Origin: Limnomonas spitsbergensis
Taxonomy: Eukaryota; Chlorophyta; Chlorophyceae; Chlamydomonadales
DNA length: 64,000 nucleotides
Assembly: GCA_037349105.1 (NCBI GenBank)
Contig: JAYJMM010000117.1
Location: forward strand, 558,001-622,000
Direction of reading: 5' to 3'
A model generated the notes under the pieces. The model did no database searches. It was not told the DNA's origin and saw only the letters and a program-made list of their open reading frames with translations. Of the stretch, positions 22,973-34,513 are shown in pieces. A program made the position numbers and the translations under genes. Every line of letters begins with the position of its first letter. The first letter of the stretch is position 1.

Positions 22973-24179
22973 CGCAGGGTGTTGAACAGCCAGGCCCTGG
23001 GATCTACTTCTAATTGATGTAAACAATTATCTTTGGTCCTTCGCCAGGCTACCAACCCCAATCATGGTGACATGGGATTAACCCCCGGCCCGCAAACAGA
23101 GTGTATATGCTAAAATCAGTCAATGTGTCAAGACTCATGACCAAGCATGTTATTGCATGTAACCTCGTTTACCGCAATAATATCATTTATCAGCACGTTC
23201 TCGTCAGGCGTGATGGAATGGTACATGTCCCCCCTCTTTTTGCTGCAGTTGTAAAAGTAGACAACTGCTGCAAAAGGAGTTAAATGTACAAATTACCAGT
23301 GCTTGTTCCAGTGCACTCTAAACCACTGAGTGGGGGGGACAACTGGGCAGTGAGCTGAATCCAGTAGGCTGTTGAGGACTGCACCTTTACCGGCCTGCGG
23401 CCAGTTGCCCAAGCAGCAGGGCCCTAAGCATCAATTCCTGTAGGCTGCAGGCCGCATTGTAGCTGCAGAGTAGCTGAACCATACTACTAAAAACAGGGTC
23501 TTCCATTGGCTATCAGGGCCGGAGACTTTTCAGGGATTTGAAATGCCCCAGCAGGAACACCCTTGCATGGCTGAAATTTGTATGTGTCCTTGCCTCAAAA
23601 CACTAGGTATGGTGTGGCTTGCTCATTTGGATCAAACTGACTGATGAGTGAGGAAAGGCTGTGTAAACCACTGGGGTAATGTCGTATCATTTGAATTGTC
23701 TGTGTGTCAGTTTTTTTACAGATTTCTGCAGTTGAAAAGTGCGCATGCCCAATTGTAATCATTTCATAACCGAACATTTTCAAAGTGAGCCAAGATTGCC
23801 GAGATTGGAATGAACAAAGAGGAGCACAGATAGTGCCCCTTAGAGTTGTCATGGTACATATCAAAGCTGTAGCCTACGTGTTTCTAGCACTCAGCTAAGA
23901 AGCAAGAGCGAAGTAAGAACTATGAGTGCTTTCCAATCCTACGTGATATTTGACGGATTCCTAGGTATAGGAGATAAGACCTGCCCTTAATAGCACACAG
24001 CTCACCGGTATGCGAAATCAATACATCTGGAATAATATAAATGTTATGTACATGGGAAGCAATGATGTAAATAAAATACCGGAGATAATGGCATCTCCTG
24101 GGCAATGAGGTAGATTCGAGGTGGGGGCACATAATAAACAGGCAGGGAGGCAGGCAAGAGGGCTGCCACACTGCAACTA

Positions 24180-25060
24180 CTAGACCAGGGGAGGGCCACC
24201 TCGCTGCTGGCGGGGAGGGCTACCATTTCTGATGATGTCACGGGGTGGGCCACCATTCCTGATTGTGTCACCGGGAGGGCCACCTTGAAGGAAGCGGCGA
24301 ACGGAGGGGCTAGGCTCCCTGGTGCGAGGTCCGCCGCGCTGCTGGTGAGGAGGGCCGCCATCCCTAATGCTGCCACCAGGAGGGCCGCCATCGTGGATGA
24401 TGTCATGGGGAGGGCCACCATTGCGGATGATGTCATGGGGAGGACCGCCTCTCTCGACCCTGTCACTGGGAGGGCCACCCAGATGGGAGCGGCGAGTGGA
24501 GGGGCTGATGTCGCTGGTGGGAGGTCCGCCGCGCTGATGGTGAGGAGGGCCACCATCCCTGATGCTGTCACCGGGAGGGCCACCATTGCGGATGATGTCA
24601 TGGGGAGGACCGCCTCTCTCGACCCTGTCACCGGGAGGGCCACCCAGAAGGGAGCGGCGAACGGAGGGGCTGATGTCGCTGATGGGAGGTCCGCCGCGCT
24701 GATGGCGAGGAGGACCACCATCCCTGATGCTGTCACCGGGAAGACCGCCATTGCGGATGATGTCATAGGGAGGGCCGCCAGTCTTGAACCTGTAACCGGG
24801 AGGGCCGCCCTGAAGGGAGCGGCGAGTGGGAGGGCTGGGCTAGTTTATGGGAGGTCCGCCGCGCTGCTGGGGAGGAGGGCCACCATTTCGGATGGTGTCA
24901 CCGGGAGGGCCGCCATCCCTGATGATGTCACCGGGAGGACCGCCATTGCGGATGATGTCATGGGGAGGGCCGCCCTGAGGGGAGTGCCGAGTGGATGGGA
25001 TTGGCTCGTTCCTGGGTGGTCCGCCGACCCTGGTCTGGTTGCATGGAGGGCCTCCGGAGG
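24180..25060 (-). repeat. GGPP-encoding repeat array of copy 2
   Basis: On the minus strand it repeats units such as GGPPGDSIRDGGPPRHQRGGPP in one frame for about 870 bases, including about 660 bases beyond the in-frame TAG of copy 2. The sequence beyond the array (24060-24180) is homologous to the DNA after copy 1, including a shared ATCTACCTCATTGCCCAGGA. Confidence 0.75.
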
Positions 25061-25169
25061 TGGCGTTTCTGCTGGAATGTGGTGTTCCTGCTCCTGAAGT
25101 TGCTCCCAGTACCAAGATGAGGAGCATAACCAGGAGTGAGGAGCTCATAAAGCTCCAGCCTTTGGACAT
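24840..25169 (-). pseudogene. Secreted GGPP-repeat protein, copy 2, truncated by a nonsense codon
   Basis: The ATG at 25169 opens the same signal peptide as copy 1 (MSKGWSFMSSSLLVMLLILV). Here it reads in frame into SSRNATSGGPPCNQTRVGGPP and the GGPP repeats. The frame stops after GGPPIN at a TAG (24840-24842), where copy 1 reads GGPPMNEPS, so a GAG codon has become TAG. The repeat frame continues open for about 660 bases after the stop. As read, the product is 109 residues: a signal peptide plus a short repeat domain. It could still be a functional short paralogue, or the stop could be removed by an unseen intron. The homologous 5' region extends to about 25265. Copies 1 and 2 lie in inverted orientation about 11 kb apart. 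Confidence 0.6.
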
Positions 25170-27613
25170 GTTTCGCTGCTGTGTGGATGGTGGTGGGTTG
25201 GCTGGATGTGGGCACAGGTAGCACTGGCTATCTGTGGGAGGCAGGAAGTCAGGAGCCATGGCCGGTATTAGTTGAGGCAGCAGTTGAGAAAAAATCAAAA
25301 TGATAATTTGGCAAGGCCAACTCTGTTTAGATGGTGAGGATTACGTGGCCGGTCTTGCAAAGCGCATGTGACATTTCACATGGTATGGATTGAATATATA
25401 GGGTTTGGACCCCTGCTTGTTGGATTGGTACTCGACGAAACCCTGGCCGAGTGGGACGACGCGAGTACGCGACCCGGGTTTCGTCGGTTTGTGCCAGGGA
25501 CTCACCGAGAAGAGGGGTAGTGTAGATTGGGAAGACTTGGTTGCAAAGGGATGTTTAATCTGTGATGATGTTTTAACGATAAGTGACGTCTTTGACGACA
25601 CTAAATAGCATTTTCGCTGAGAAATAGGAAGAGTGCGCAAGAGTGGACAGAAAAAAGGAAAAGTGTGTGGGAAGCGGCACCCTGCAGCAGCACTAACCAA
25701 TCGCAGCTTCCATACCCCAGTTACCTGCAGGGTGGTCACCAGGTCACCGACCGACGCGGTCGAGCCATTTTGAACAGGGGCTCGAACTTCATTGATCACC
25801 TGGGTGGCACATAGTTTCTTTGTGGCTCGTTGCTTGTCATTGGCTGATTTGTCGGAGTGATATTTTCTCCCGTTTCGGCTGATCGAATGCATGGGGATCG
25901 AGCTTGCCTCTCGCCCTCTCTGAAATGATGTATTGCGGTATTCTCGTATGCCTTTATCAGATGAGGAAACAAGTATGCACGGGGCCAGAATACTCACTTG
26001 CGTACTGGCATCTAGTAGGTTGGTTGCCTGCATGGATAATTGCATACTTAGAACCGTAGGGCGTGCCCACTGCCCAGCGACTCTCAGCTCGCAGTTGGCA
26101 GCTCACTTCCCAGGCAGCGATGCAATATGCCCATGCAATTTACACGCGCTAGCTGCTTGACACTAACGACATGCATAGTGACCATTGAGGCCAGTTGGGG
26201 GCCGCTGTAAGTCCTGCATGGGGACCGACATGCATGCATTCAAGTCAGTACGTCCCTATGTGCAATGGTGCATGGGGTCAAGGGCTGTACAAGTGTTGCA
26301 AGTATGGTTTGCCCGTGGAATCTGCTATTCTAAGCATGAAGACAAAACAAATCTCCACCGTCTAACTGCCAGATTCGATATGGTAGCGAACCCGTGTCAT
26401 GTCGTTTTCACATCGTCCTACCGGTACCACACAATCAAAGCTTTAAATGCAGCCAGCACAAAGCTGAATGATAATGGAAGTGTACAAATAAAAAGGGACA
26501 TATGAATAACAATCACTGACAGTCAACCCGAATCGGAAGCACACACAGTTGATTATACCGGTACTTTTGGCACCTGGAAAACATGCTACCTGACTGCCGT
26601 GATTAAATCAGCAAACCTGGTTTTTGACAATTCACAGCCATGCATGCTATATGTGCTCTCCTTAACAAGTACAAGTACAAGACACCTGAGAGTCAAAAGG
26701 GAAAATGTGCCTTGCAGCCAGACCTCATCTGGAGGACTACTGGGCAGCCACGACTGGGCTAACGGGGGGAAATCATGACCAACCTCATGACCCACGCCCA
26801 ATGGCCTAATCAGCAGGGGTGGCCGCATCAGGCCCTCCCGGCCACATGCTATGATGAATTTTAAGTGTAGCTGAAGCGTTGCAGTACAGGGTCTAAATGA
26901 TAACATGCCCTGCAGTTCCTGGGTACTGTCATCATTCAGTTGGGAAGCATAAAAAATTCAAAGTACTTGAGAAAAAAAAGAAAGACCTTCAGCCGGTGTG
27001 TATACTCATAAATAGCAGGCAGAAGGGGACGCGCATCCCCCGGGCATGTGTACCCAGAAAGTAAAATGGAATGAAAGTGTTTATGTATAGCCAGGGGAGT
27101 CCTCTAACCCTGCAGTCAGGTGGGTCAACGATGGAGAAAGGGGAGGGGGCAATGCAAAACTTCACATGAAGAGGATATATATATGACATCCAACCATTAC
27201 TCAACCGCCAAGATGATGGGTTTGCGGTCCCGCTCAATCTTTATCTCTTTTTGCATGAGGGGAGCCAATACTGTTACATGCAGAGTCATCTGCCCGTGGT
27301 GAAGTGGAGGACTGAGCAGCAGTGTTTATTTCCGGCCAACGGCCGGGAAGGTCTGGTGCAGCGAGCCCTGCTGCTTGGGCCACCGGCCGCTGGCCGGTCA
27401 AAGTTTAGTCCCCATCGGCCTATTGGTGGTCAACTGGATGCCCTTCAAGGTTGTAGGGTGCACACTTAAATAAACACTGCTGAGCAGCTGAGACGCCGCC
27501 TGCTGTCTTGGTGTGTCTTCTCCACCTCTTTCCTTCCTTTCATATGTGCAAGTTTTTCTCTTTCAGGGCCGGGGGACCCACCTCATGGAGGTGGAAACCC
27601 TGAATACCCTCCC

Positions 27614-27848
27614 CCCAAAAGATGACCTGAGGCATGCCAAGGACTGCCAAGGAGCGCCTGGAAAGATGTGTATGCCATCTTGAAAATTTGAATAAAATGC
27701 ATGATGACTCATGAGCCAATGATATGACCAGAGGCATACCAAGGACTGCATACCAAGGACTGCCAAGGAGCGCATGGAAAGATGTGCATGACATCTTTAA
27801 AGATACAAATAAAACGCAAGATGAATCATGAGGCAATGATATTTACAT
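27614..27848. repeat. Tandem duplication of about 117 bp
   Basis: The segment with CCAAGGACTGCCAAGGAGCG, GGAAAGATGTG and AATGATAT is present twice, starting near 27614 and 27731. The second copy carries an extra internal duplication of CATACCAAGGACTG. Confidence 0.7.
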
Positions 27849-28184
27849 GAGCGCAAGGATGAGGTAAGTGGGGGGTGGTAGTGGGGAGAGGTAGCCAACG
27901 TTGCAACAGCTCATAAAGAAAAGCACGACTGGCAACTCCAGCGGACCGTGTCAGGGTTAACGGCCAGAAGCATCCACTGTAAGAGGCGTGCGAAAGCTAT
28001 GTCTTATTGGACGTTAAGTGTAAGGAGACAAGGTAGCTTGGGGCCGGAGCCACATCCAAGCCGTTACCATAAGGTTTGCATGCATATGTGTATGCTATGC
28101 CAACAGTGCTACATTGGATGCCTACAGGTATGTCAGGTGGACCAAAACAGCGTTTCGTTTTCCAAGACACAGCTACATGTCAGC

Positions 28185-28515
28185 TACACTCCGGCCTATG
28201 GCCGGAGGCCCCGTTTGTGGCCAGCCATGCTGCTTTGGCCAACAGCAGTAGGCCAGTAGAGGTTTGGTCCCAATCGGGCCTTTGGCGGCCGTGGGGCGGC
28301 CTGCTTCAGGTAGGCTTGCAGCCGAAAAAAGAGGCACTGGACCAACAGACGGTGCGGTGCAGATGGGGCAGAGGTCATCAGTTCAGCTTTTTAATATTCA
28401 TATTAGTGCGCACCCGACCACGTAACCTCTGGGCCAAACCTTGACCAACCTGGCCCAAGCAGCAGGGCTTGCTGCACCTTGCCATGCAAACCGGAGGCTG
28501 AGTTGTAGCTGAAGC
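28185..28515. repeat. Two S2-family repeats in opposite orientation
   Basis: One copy begins TCAGCTACACTCCGGCC at 28180 and runs to about 28330. The other ends with GTTGTAGCTGAAGC near 28515. Both share the GGCCAAACCTTGACC or GGTTTGGTCC segment and the AGCAGCAGGGCTTGCTGCACC-like centre of the family. The outward ends are mutually complementary, as in a MITE or a head-to-tail pair. Confidence 0.5.
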
Positions 28516-28802
28516 ACACCACATTATGCAGTGTCACTTAAACGTCCATGGCCGAATGGAGCGGAGGCGGAGGATCCAGTGCTTGAGAGAAATGATGCAC
28601 CAGTAAGCGGTAGAAAGTCGTGCATGGCCTTTGTATTCCGGAAAGAGGCTGTATTGCAGGCCATGTTCAAAAAGTCACAGGTGATGGGAAGCCGTACATT
28701 GGTTGTAATACTGGCAAATTTATAAGTGGAAGGCGAACTGACGGCCTGTTTGGCCCCAGTGTCAGCCAGCACGTTGCCCGATACCCTAGTGTGGCGGTAT
28801 GT

Positions 28803-28945
28803 CAATGACATTACATCTCTGGGCCAGGCTGAAAAGGCTCGGCCACGTGGGCGCTCGACTGCCTGGTCGGGAGGAATATAAAGTTAAGGCTAGAGGAGAA
28901 AGGAAAGGAACAAATGAAAAAAGGGGAAGGAAAAGACCAGTATAG
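28803..28945 (+). repeat. SINE-like dispersed repeat, family S1
   Basis: It carries CATCTCTGGGCCAGGCTGAA, AAGGCTCGGCCACGTGGGCG, GACTGCCTGGTCGGGAGG and a long A/G-rich tail, in the same order as the copies at 6055 and 17143. Confidence 0.6.
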
Positions 28946-30266
28946 CAATATGTGATTCACCTTTTGGAGGAGTGTATCGGTAAGTAGGCACACACAGGCT
29001 TGGGGGAGCAGGAGCGGGCGAATGGCCAAGAGCTGCCTGGATGATAAGGGAAGTGCAGAGGCTGAATGTGGAGAGAGGGAGCAAGGGGGAAGGGGAGGCA
29101 GAAGGTGTGTCGGCGTGAGTGCGTGACTGCCAGTGTCTATGGTTTTGGCGACGAGGCCACCTGCAGCAGGCGGCCCCTCAGCCACCTGCCACCCCTGGCC
29201 TCGTAGGTGGCATCCCAAATCCAGCTTGGGATAAAACCTCGACCTGTCTATGGCCGGGGTCCAAGCTGCATGGCAGGCCATGCATGAGGCCTCCGGACAG
29301 AGGCCGGAGGAGAGCTGGACTGTACCTGTAGTGCCCCGGAAAAAAGGAAATGTGACCGCACAATTTAGGGCAGCAAGGCCACCACAGAGATCAACTCTGG
29401 AGAGATTAAAGATTAAATTCAGCCATCAGGGTTGACAGTATGGGTACAGCGACGATTGAGGGACGGACAACAGTACCAAGCAGCTTAGCGCTGTAGTGAT
29501 TAATTGAGTGTGCGCCAGATGGTGTTTCACAAGCCGCCCTTTTGTCCATACTGTAAACGGTCGGTATCTGTACCATGCTATTTGACCGCACCGTACCTCT
29601 CTGCGAGGAAGCCCGGAGGATGACAGAGCACGTGGGTGTCATGGCCACATGAACGGCTGCGACGTCCCCATGAGCACCACTAGCCTTGTTCCTGGTCTTA
29701 ATCATGGATTTTGGGTGAATGAAATATCTGCCAGTCCAAGGTGTAGGGTGGACATTGTGGAAGCAACGTGTTTGTGGGAGGTTAGCGGTAAATAGTCCGC
29801 ATGGTATAAAATGTTGTGGGAGGAGAGGCCTTGCGGTGAATATGGGAAGGCATGTGGTCAGAAAGCATTATCAACGACTCATTGCAGGAGGCAAAAGGCT
29901 AAAAGTTGAGGAGCAATAGTACCGTTTTGCACAGGAGACAGACCCCGAGAAAAATGAGAGAGATAAAGTATTGTGATACTGCATTGGTACACAACAATCA
30001 GTGATTTGTAGATAACCATGAAGCCGCTAGGCTGATGCGGATGAAGGATTTTGGCAGCGGCCTTGTTCCCCCAAAACCACGGTCGAGCCCTGATGTACAA
30101 GCCTCTGTACATCGCCGCGGCCTTTCTCCAATCTTAGACTTGAAAACAAGGATGTTCCGCAGACTCCTTCAAACTGAGTAGACCTTGAACTTCATCCTTA
30201 GACCCTCGAAGTCACTCAGCGACTATTAAATCCCTCACCTAGAGTCTATTGAGTCACGCATCTACC

Positions 30267-30998
30267 ATGTCTGGGTCTGGCAGCAAGGCTGTGATCAAGA
30301 ATGCAGATATGAGTGAGGAGATGCAGGCTGATGCCATCGACTGCGCCACTCAGGTGTGTTACGACGAAACACTGCGATTTCGTCCCGAACGCGACTTGGG
30401 TCTCGCCTCCCTGAAGAATGATCCACGCACATAACATAATTAGAGCTATTTCTGTCTGTGTATAAGGCTCAATTGTCCACGAAACAAAATGGCCGATAAT
30501 GAACATGTTCTTCCGATCACCAGCATTGGCCTGTTTTATAAATTGTATACTATCATGTGTTCGTGTGCCTCTTTTAACCCACCAATGTCTTGCAGGCATT
30601 GGAAAAATTCAACATTGAGAAGGACATCGCGGCTTTCATTAAGAAGGAGTTTGACAAGAAGTACAACCCCACATGGCACTGCATCGTTGGCCGAAACTTC
30701 GGTGAGAGCTATACCCCGCCTTTGTCATGCGTGTAAAAACGCGGCTCCTCTGAAAGTGCTGTGCTGACCAAGTTCTGAAATTGTTTGACAGGGTCATACG
30801 TGACGCACGAGACAAAGCATTTCATCTATTTCTACCTAGGTAAGACGTCTAATGAGGCAAATCCAAACTTTGGAGACCGTATCTCGAATTTCCCATTATT
30901 TCTCATCGTTGCTGAACACTCGGGTCCTATGCATGCTGGCTGACCCACGCCATGTTTCCGCAGGCCAAGTCGCGATACTGCTCTTCAAGTCAGGATGA
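30267..30998 (+). CDS. LC8: Dynein light chain LC8 (DYNLL-type)
   Basis: Four exons, 30267-30353, 30596-30701, 30792-30839 and 30964-30998, join with GT/AG introns and give 91 residues, the usual LC8 length. The product contains [57 protein letters not shown] and [18 protein letters not shown], essentially identical to LC8 across eukaryotes, including the target-binding beta strand. LC8 is a homodimeric hub that binds short linear motifs. In algae it is part of cytoplasmic and flagellar dyneins, radial spokes and retrograde intraflagellar transport (FLA14 in Chlamydomonas). The N-terminus MSGSGS is slightly longer than in animals. The complete, undamaged splice structure indicates a working gene. 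The ATG is the only candidate before the conserved start. Confidence 0.97.
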
Positions 30999-32433
30999 TG
31001 GAATTAAAGTGATCTCGTCCTGTTGGGAAGGCGATTTCAAGTTTTTCTCCCATGTACTTAATAGCTGACTGATATCTGGGACGCCGATGACACGTTCCAT
31101 GATTTGCCATCGAGCCCCAGGGTGAATACCCAGAAGCTCATGGCCCATATGTTCTCTGGCCCATGCAGAGTGGGACTGGGATGGAGGCCATGGCTGAGTT
31201 CATGCTTTTCCTGAATGACCACTGAGATTATTTTAACCACCAGTAGTTCATGGAAACTGTGACGAAGAGTGAAAGAGTGCTTGTGCATGATGACACCGCC
31301 TAGCTACAGGAAGCCCCCACATTCTGACACAGGCTGGGTATCATGCCAGAGCCATGTTGCATGTCCATGACACATCTGGCCCCTGCTGAAGTCAAAGGAT
31401 ACGAGCCTTGTTTTTTTCTGAATATTTGGACTCCTGAATAGTTTCTGCTGTGACATGGCAGTGAATATGTGCCTACCAATGTGAACTCAGCCCCTCACCA
31501 TGGCTTTTTATGATATGACATGGGCAGCATGCTAAGCTATCTTAATGCTAGTTACTTAAGTCACACTCCTGGCCCTGCCCTAGAGGTCGATTGTAGTTGG
31601 GCATGATGGTACAAGGATTATCCCTGCTCGATTCTAGCTAGCATGCGCAGCAAGGCATGAAGGACCAAGTTGCAGCCTTCGAGAAGGGAACATGGATCCA
31701 AGAATGTCCACGATTCAAAGGCACTCGCTTTGCATTTGGAAGCAAAACTCAGCTGCGACGTTTGCACTCTGCATATCAGTGATGACACCCTTGCCATGCT
31801 AAAAGGCCCGCATTGAAGTCCGGCTGTCTGGATGGCACTACGCATGATAACGACGTTACTTGAGTGGACTCTGCGTGTGCATATTCCTGATTTGCCATAT
31901 AATAGGCGATACTTTTTCCTCTGGAAAGTCACGCACAATGTAGCATTCATTCGTACACGAAGTCCTCTTGGCTGGTAGCCTTGAGTTTATAACAGTGCAT
32001 GCCCTGGAGTATCACAGCATCGCTGACACCCCTTACAAGCTCATAACTGTCTTCGACTCCACAACAACAAGCAGCTCAGCAACGCTCTAGTACAAAGCCA
32101 TCGAAATAATTGAATTCAAACTTGAAACAGAATCTAAAGCTATAACAAGTGCACCAGTCACCAAATGAATTGTATAACACTTCAGCACAACATGATCCTA
32201 CAAACCTTGATATGGAGTACCACTCATTAGGTTAAGTTCCCTGGTCAAGGTCTCAGCAGACTTAGACTAGAAGACAAACCACCCATTCTCAGGCCAAATT
32301 GAAATTGTCCAATGTGGCTGAAGGCTTCCTAACTAGTGGATTTCTGGAGGGGCTTCGGCAAATCTAACCTGATCGGAAGTGTGGACCCAGAAATGTACTG
32401 CGCAGCCGCACTTTCATGGTATGGCTACTTTGC
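30999..32433. other. Intergenic region between LC8 and GST
   Basis: AT-richer DNA that should contain the 3' UTRs of the convergent LC8 (+) and GST (-) genes. A 110-codon minus frame at 31618-31950 has no recognisable domain. No repeat family was noted. Confidence 0.4.
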
Positions 32434-34088
32434 TTAGTACTTGCCAGAGAGATTGTGCCAGTCGCACGTCTGACCAAGAGTATAGCGCCCGTTTGACGGT
32501 ACAGCTCCGAAGACGGCCATTTTGTTGTTGTAAGGCATCTTTGACAGTGGAGATGCAAAGTACGTTGCATTGGCCGGGAGCGCTGCGAACTTGTCGTGGA
32601 AGGCGGCCAGATGAGGGAAGTCAGCCAACAGCGGATACAGTCCATCCTTCCAGTCGTAGTACTTCGCCATTCCAATGTACTGGTCCAGCATCTCCCAGCA
32701 GTGGAAGTCTGGGGCGGTTGCGTGTCCGGTGACAAAGAAGCAGTCCGCTCCCTGATTGGGACATGGTAACATGGGGTCGTGTCAGCATATGAGCTGCATC
32801 GTGAGCTGCTACAGCAGTGTGCAAAAAGGTGCAGACCTCAAGAGGTAGAAACTTTGCGAACTGTTAAGCAGGTCTTGCAAACCATGCAAACAGATTGCCC
32901 CTACGGTATTGGCATTGTCACAGTAATAACATCAGACAGCTGCTCGTAGCATTGGGGGATGGCTACTGCATCCCCCCCCATATTGCTGAAAATGGACGAC
33001 ATTTGCCAATGTTTAGTTAGATCTGAAGCCTTTTGAACAGTATGGGTGTCCAATACCGCGAGCCCCTGCTTGTCTTGACGGAGTGGCACGGGTAAGCGTT
33101 GGGGTACGGGATATTTTTCATGTCTAGGCAGGGATAGCTCAGACAGAAGTCTCCCAACATTTTACAGTTTCATGCCCTGGGGCATGACAACCTAGATCAA
33201 ATGCATGTCTATGCAGGGCGGTAGCCAGTGATTATAACAGTCGTTAAACGATACGACTCGCGCGCCATTCAAGCCTGCTCCAGCCTGCTTCTTGACTTCA
33301 GCACCAAGAAATAAGCTTGAGCATCACAACAAGTCCTTGAGAGGCAGGTTGGTCTTGAGCCTTGTAAATGTTGGACATTCCCTGGTGGCAATACCTTAAT
33401 GTCCAGCACATGCCAAACATTGGACCAGGCAGCCGGCCTGCATGAGCTCGGCATGGCCTTTGTGGAGACACACTTAGGCAGCCCCCCATGTCGGAGCTCC
33501 CTGTCCCTCACCTTCTCATTCAGGGCCAGGCATCCTTCCAGCTTCGTCAGGATACCGATAGATGCATCGATGACCTTCAGCGCAGCTTCCTTAATAGCAG
33601 CTTCATCACCCGCCAGGTGCGAGTGGTAGACAAAGTCCGTCATTTTGTTCCTCATGTCTATGATCTCGCAGAGCAGCTGCTCGCACATGTACTTTTCAGT
33701 GTCGCTGTCGCCCCAAAGTCCTAGCTTGCGGCCGAGGTAAGTCATGCACGCGTTGGATTGAGATATCACCAGATCACCGTCACACACGTAGGGAAGGTTG
33801 ATGAGCGGATTCTTGGCCTTGAGCACGGGCTTCTTTTCGACGAACCAGGGCGAGGCCTCCCAAGGAAAGCCGGCACCCGGCTTCTCCAACAGATCGTAAC
33901 AATCTAAGATGAAGGGCTGCTTGGCGTACATCAGCATCATTCGCAAAGGCGCAGCGAGCCCACGAATGCTCCAATCTGCGTAGAAAACTAATGTCAGAAC
34001 ATTCCAGAATTTTCGACGAATAGGCATTTATATAGCGGAAAACAACGAGAAATCACCCACATCCCAGAGTAATAGGGGTGTCAGCCAT
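32434..34088 (-). CDS. Glutathione S-transferase, mu-like
   Basis: Minus-strand exons 34088-34061, 33975-33512 and 32751-32434 join in phase and give 269 residues. The spliced N-terminus MADTPITLGYWSIRGLAAPL has the catalytic Tyr and the YWxIRGLA signature of the thioredoxin-like domain. The glutathione-binding block NLPYVCDGDLVISQSNACMT and the following YLGRKLGLWGDSDTEKYMCE are typical of mu-class-like enzymes. The helical C-terminal domain follows and includes ATAPDFHCWEMLDQY. The enzyme should conjugate glutathione to electrophiles in the cytosol. It is longer than the usual 215-225 residues because of a C-terminal extension ending LGQTCDWHNLSGKY. The donor that yields GGA-T|AT (Tyr) was preferred over neighbouring GT sites because it restores the Tyr-Trp pair. 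It is divergent from the PI31 gene. Confidence 0.9.
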
Positions 34089-34513
34089 CGTGGTGTTAGC
34101 GCTGAAATGTAGGAGTATAAATGAAAAAATAAGGCAGGGAAGTAGTGGGCGGCTATTAAGCACTCACTATATTCCAGGCTATATCTTATCGATTGGGTCT
34201 CAAAAAGTGTGAGCCCTACAACTAACCCTCACACCCCGAGCTGGAGCAGGATCACAAGGGCCACACGCCGACGAACACCAATGGATTCAGACTACATTGA
34301 AGACACAGCAGTAGCGCTCATGCCCCTACCTCAGGTGGGTGATGGGTACTGCTCCCTGTGACCCTGTGTCGAACAAAGAGTGTGGAGTCCGAACATAATA
34401 TGACGTGGCGGTACAAATTGACACGTTGCGAAGCTTGGCATGACAAGAGGACAAAGTTGGAGAACTCACTGCATTATAGTGGAAACCTCCTCTAAACCTG
34501 ACGGGAGATCTTC
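34089..34513. promoter_or_regulatory. Shared divergent promoter region of GST and PI31
   Basis: About 425 bases separate the GST start (34088, minus) from the PI31 start (34514, plus), so both promoters must lie here or in 5' introns. A short ATG frame at 34281 ends at a CAG|GTGGGT donor-like site and could be a non-conserved first PI31 exon. No clear TATA box was seen. Confidence 0.45.

Larger units (their letters stand above)
25300..30266. other. Long gene-poor region with dispersed repeats
   Basis: No gene is supported in about 5 kb. S2 repeats lie near 26745-26880, 27340-27440, 28185-28330 and 28425-28515, and S1 at 28803-28945. TACCGGTA palindromes lie at 26419 and 26556. Open frames up to 234 codons (minus, 25341-26045) show no domain or codon pattern convincing enough to call. 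Confidence 0.4.
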
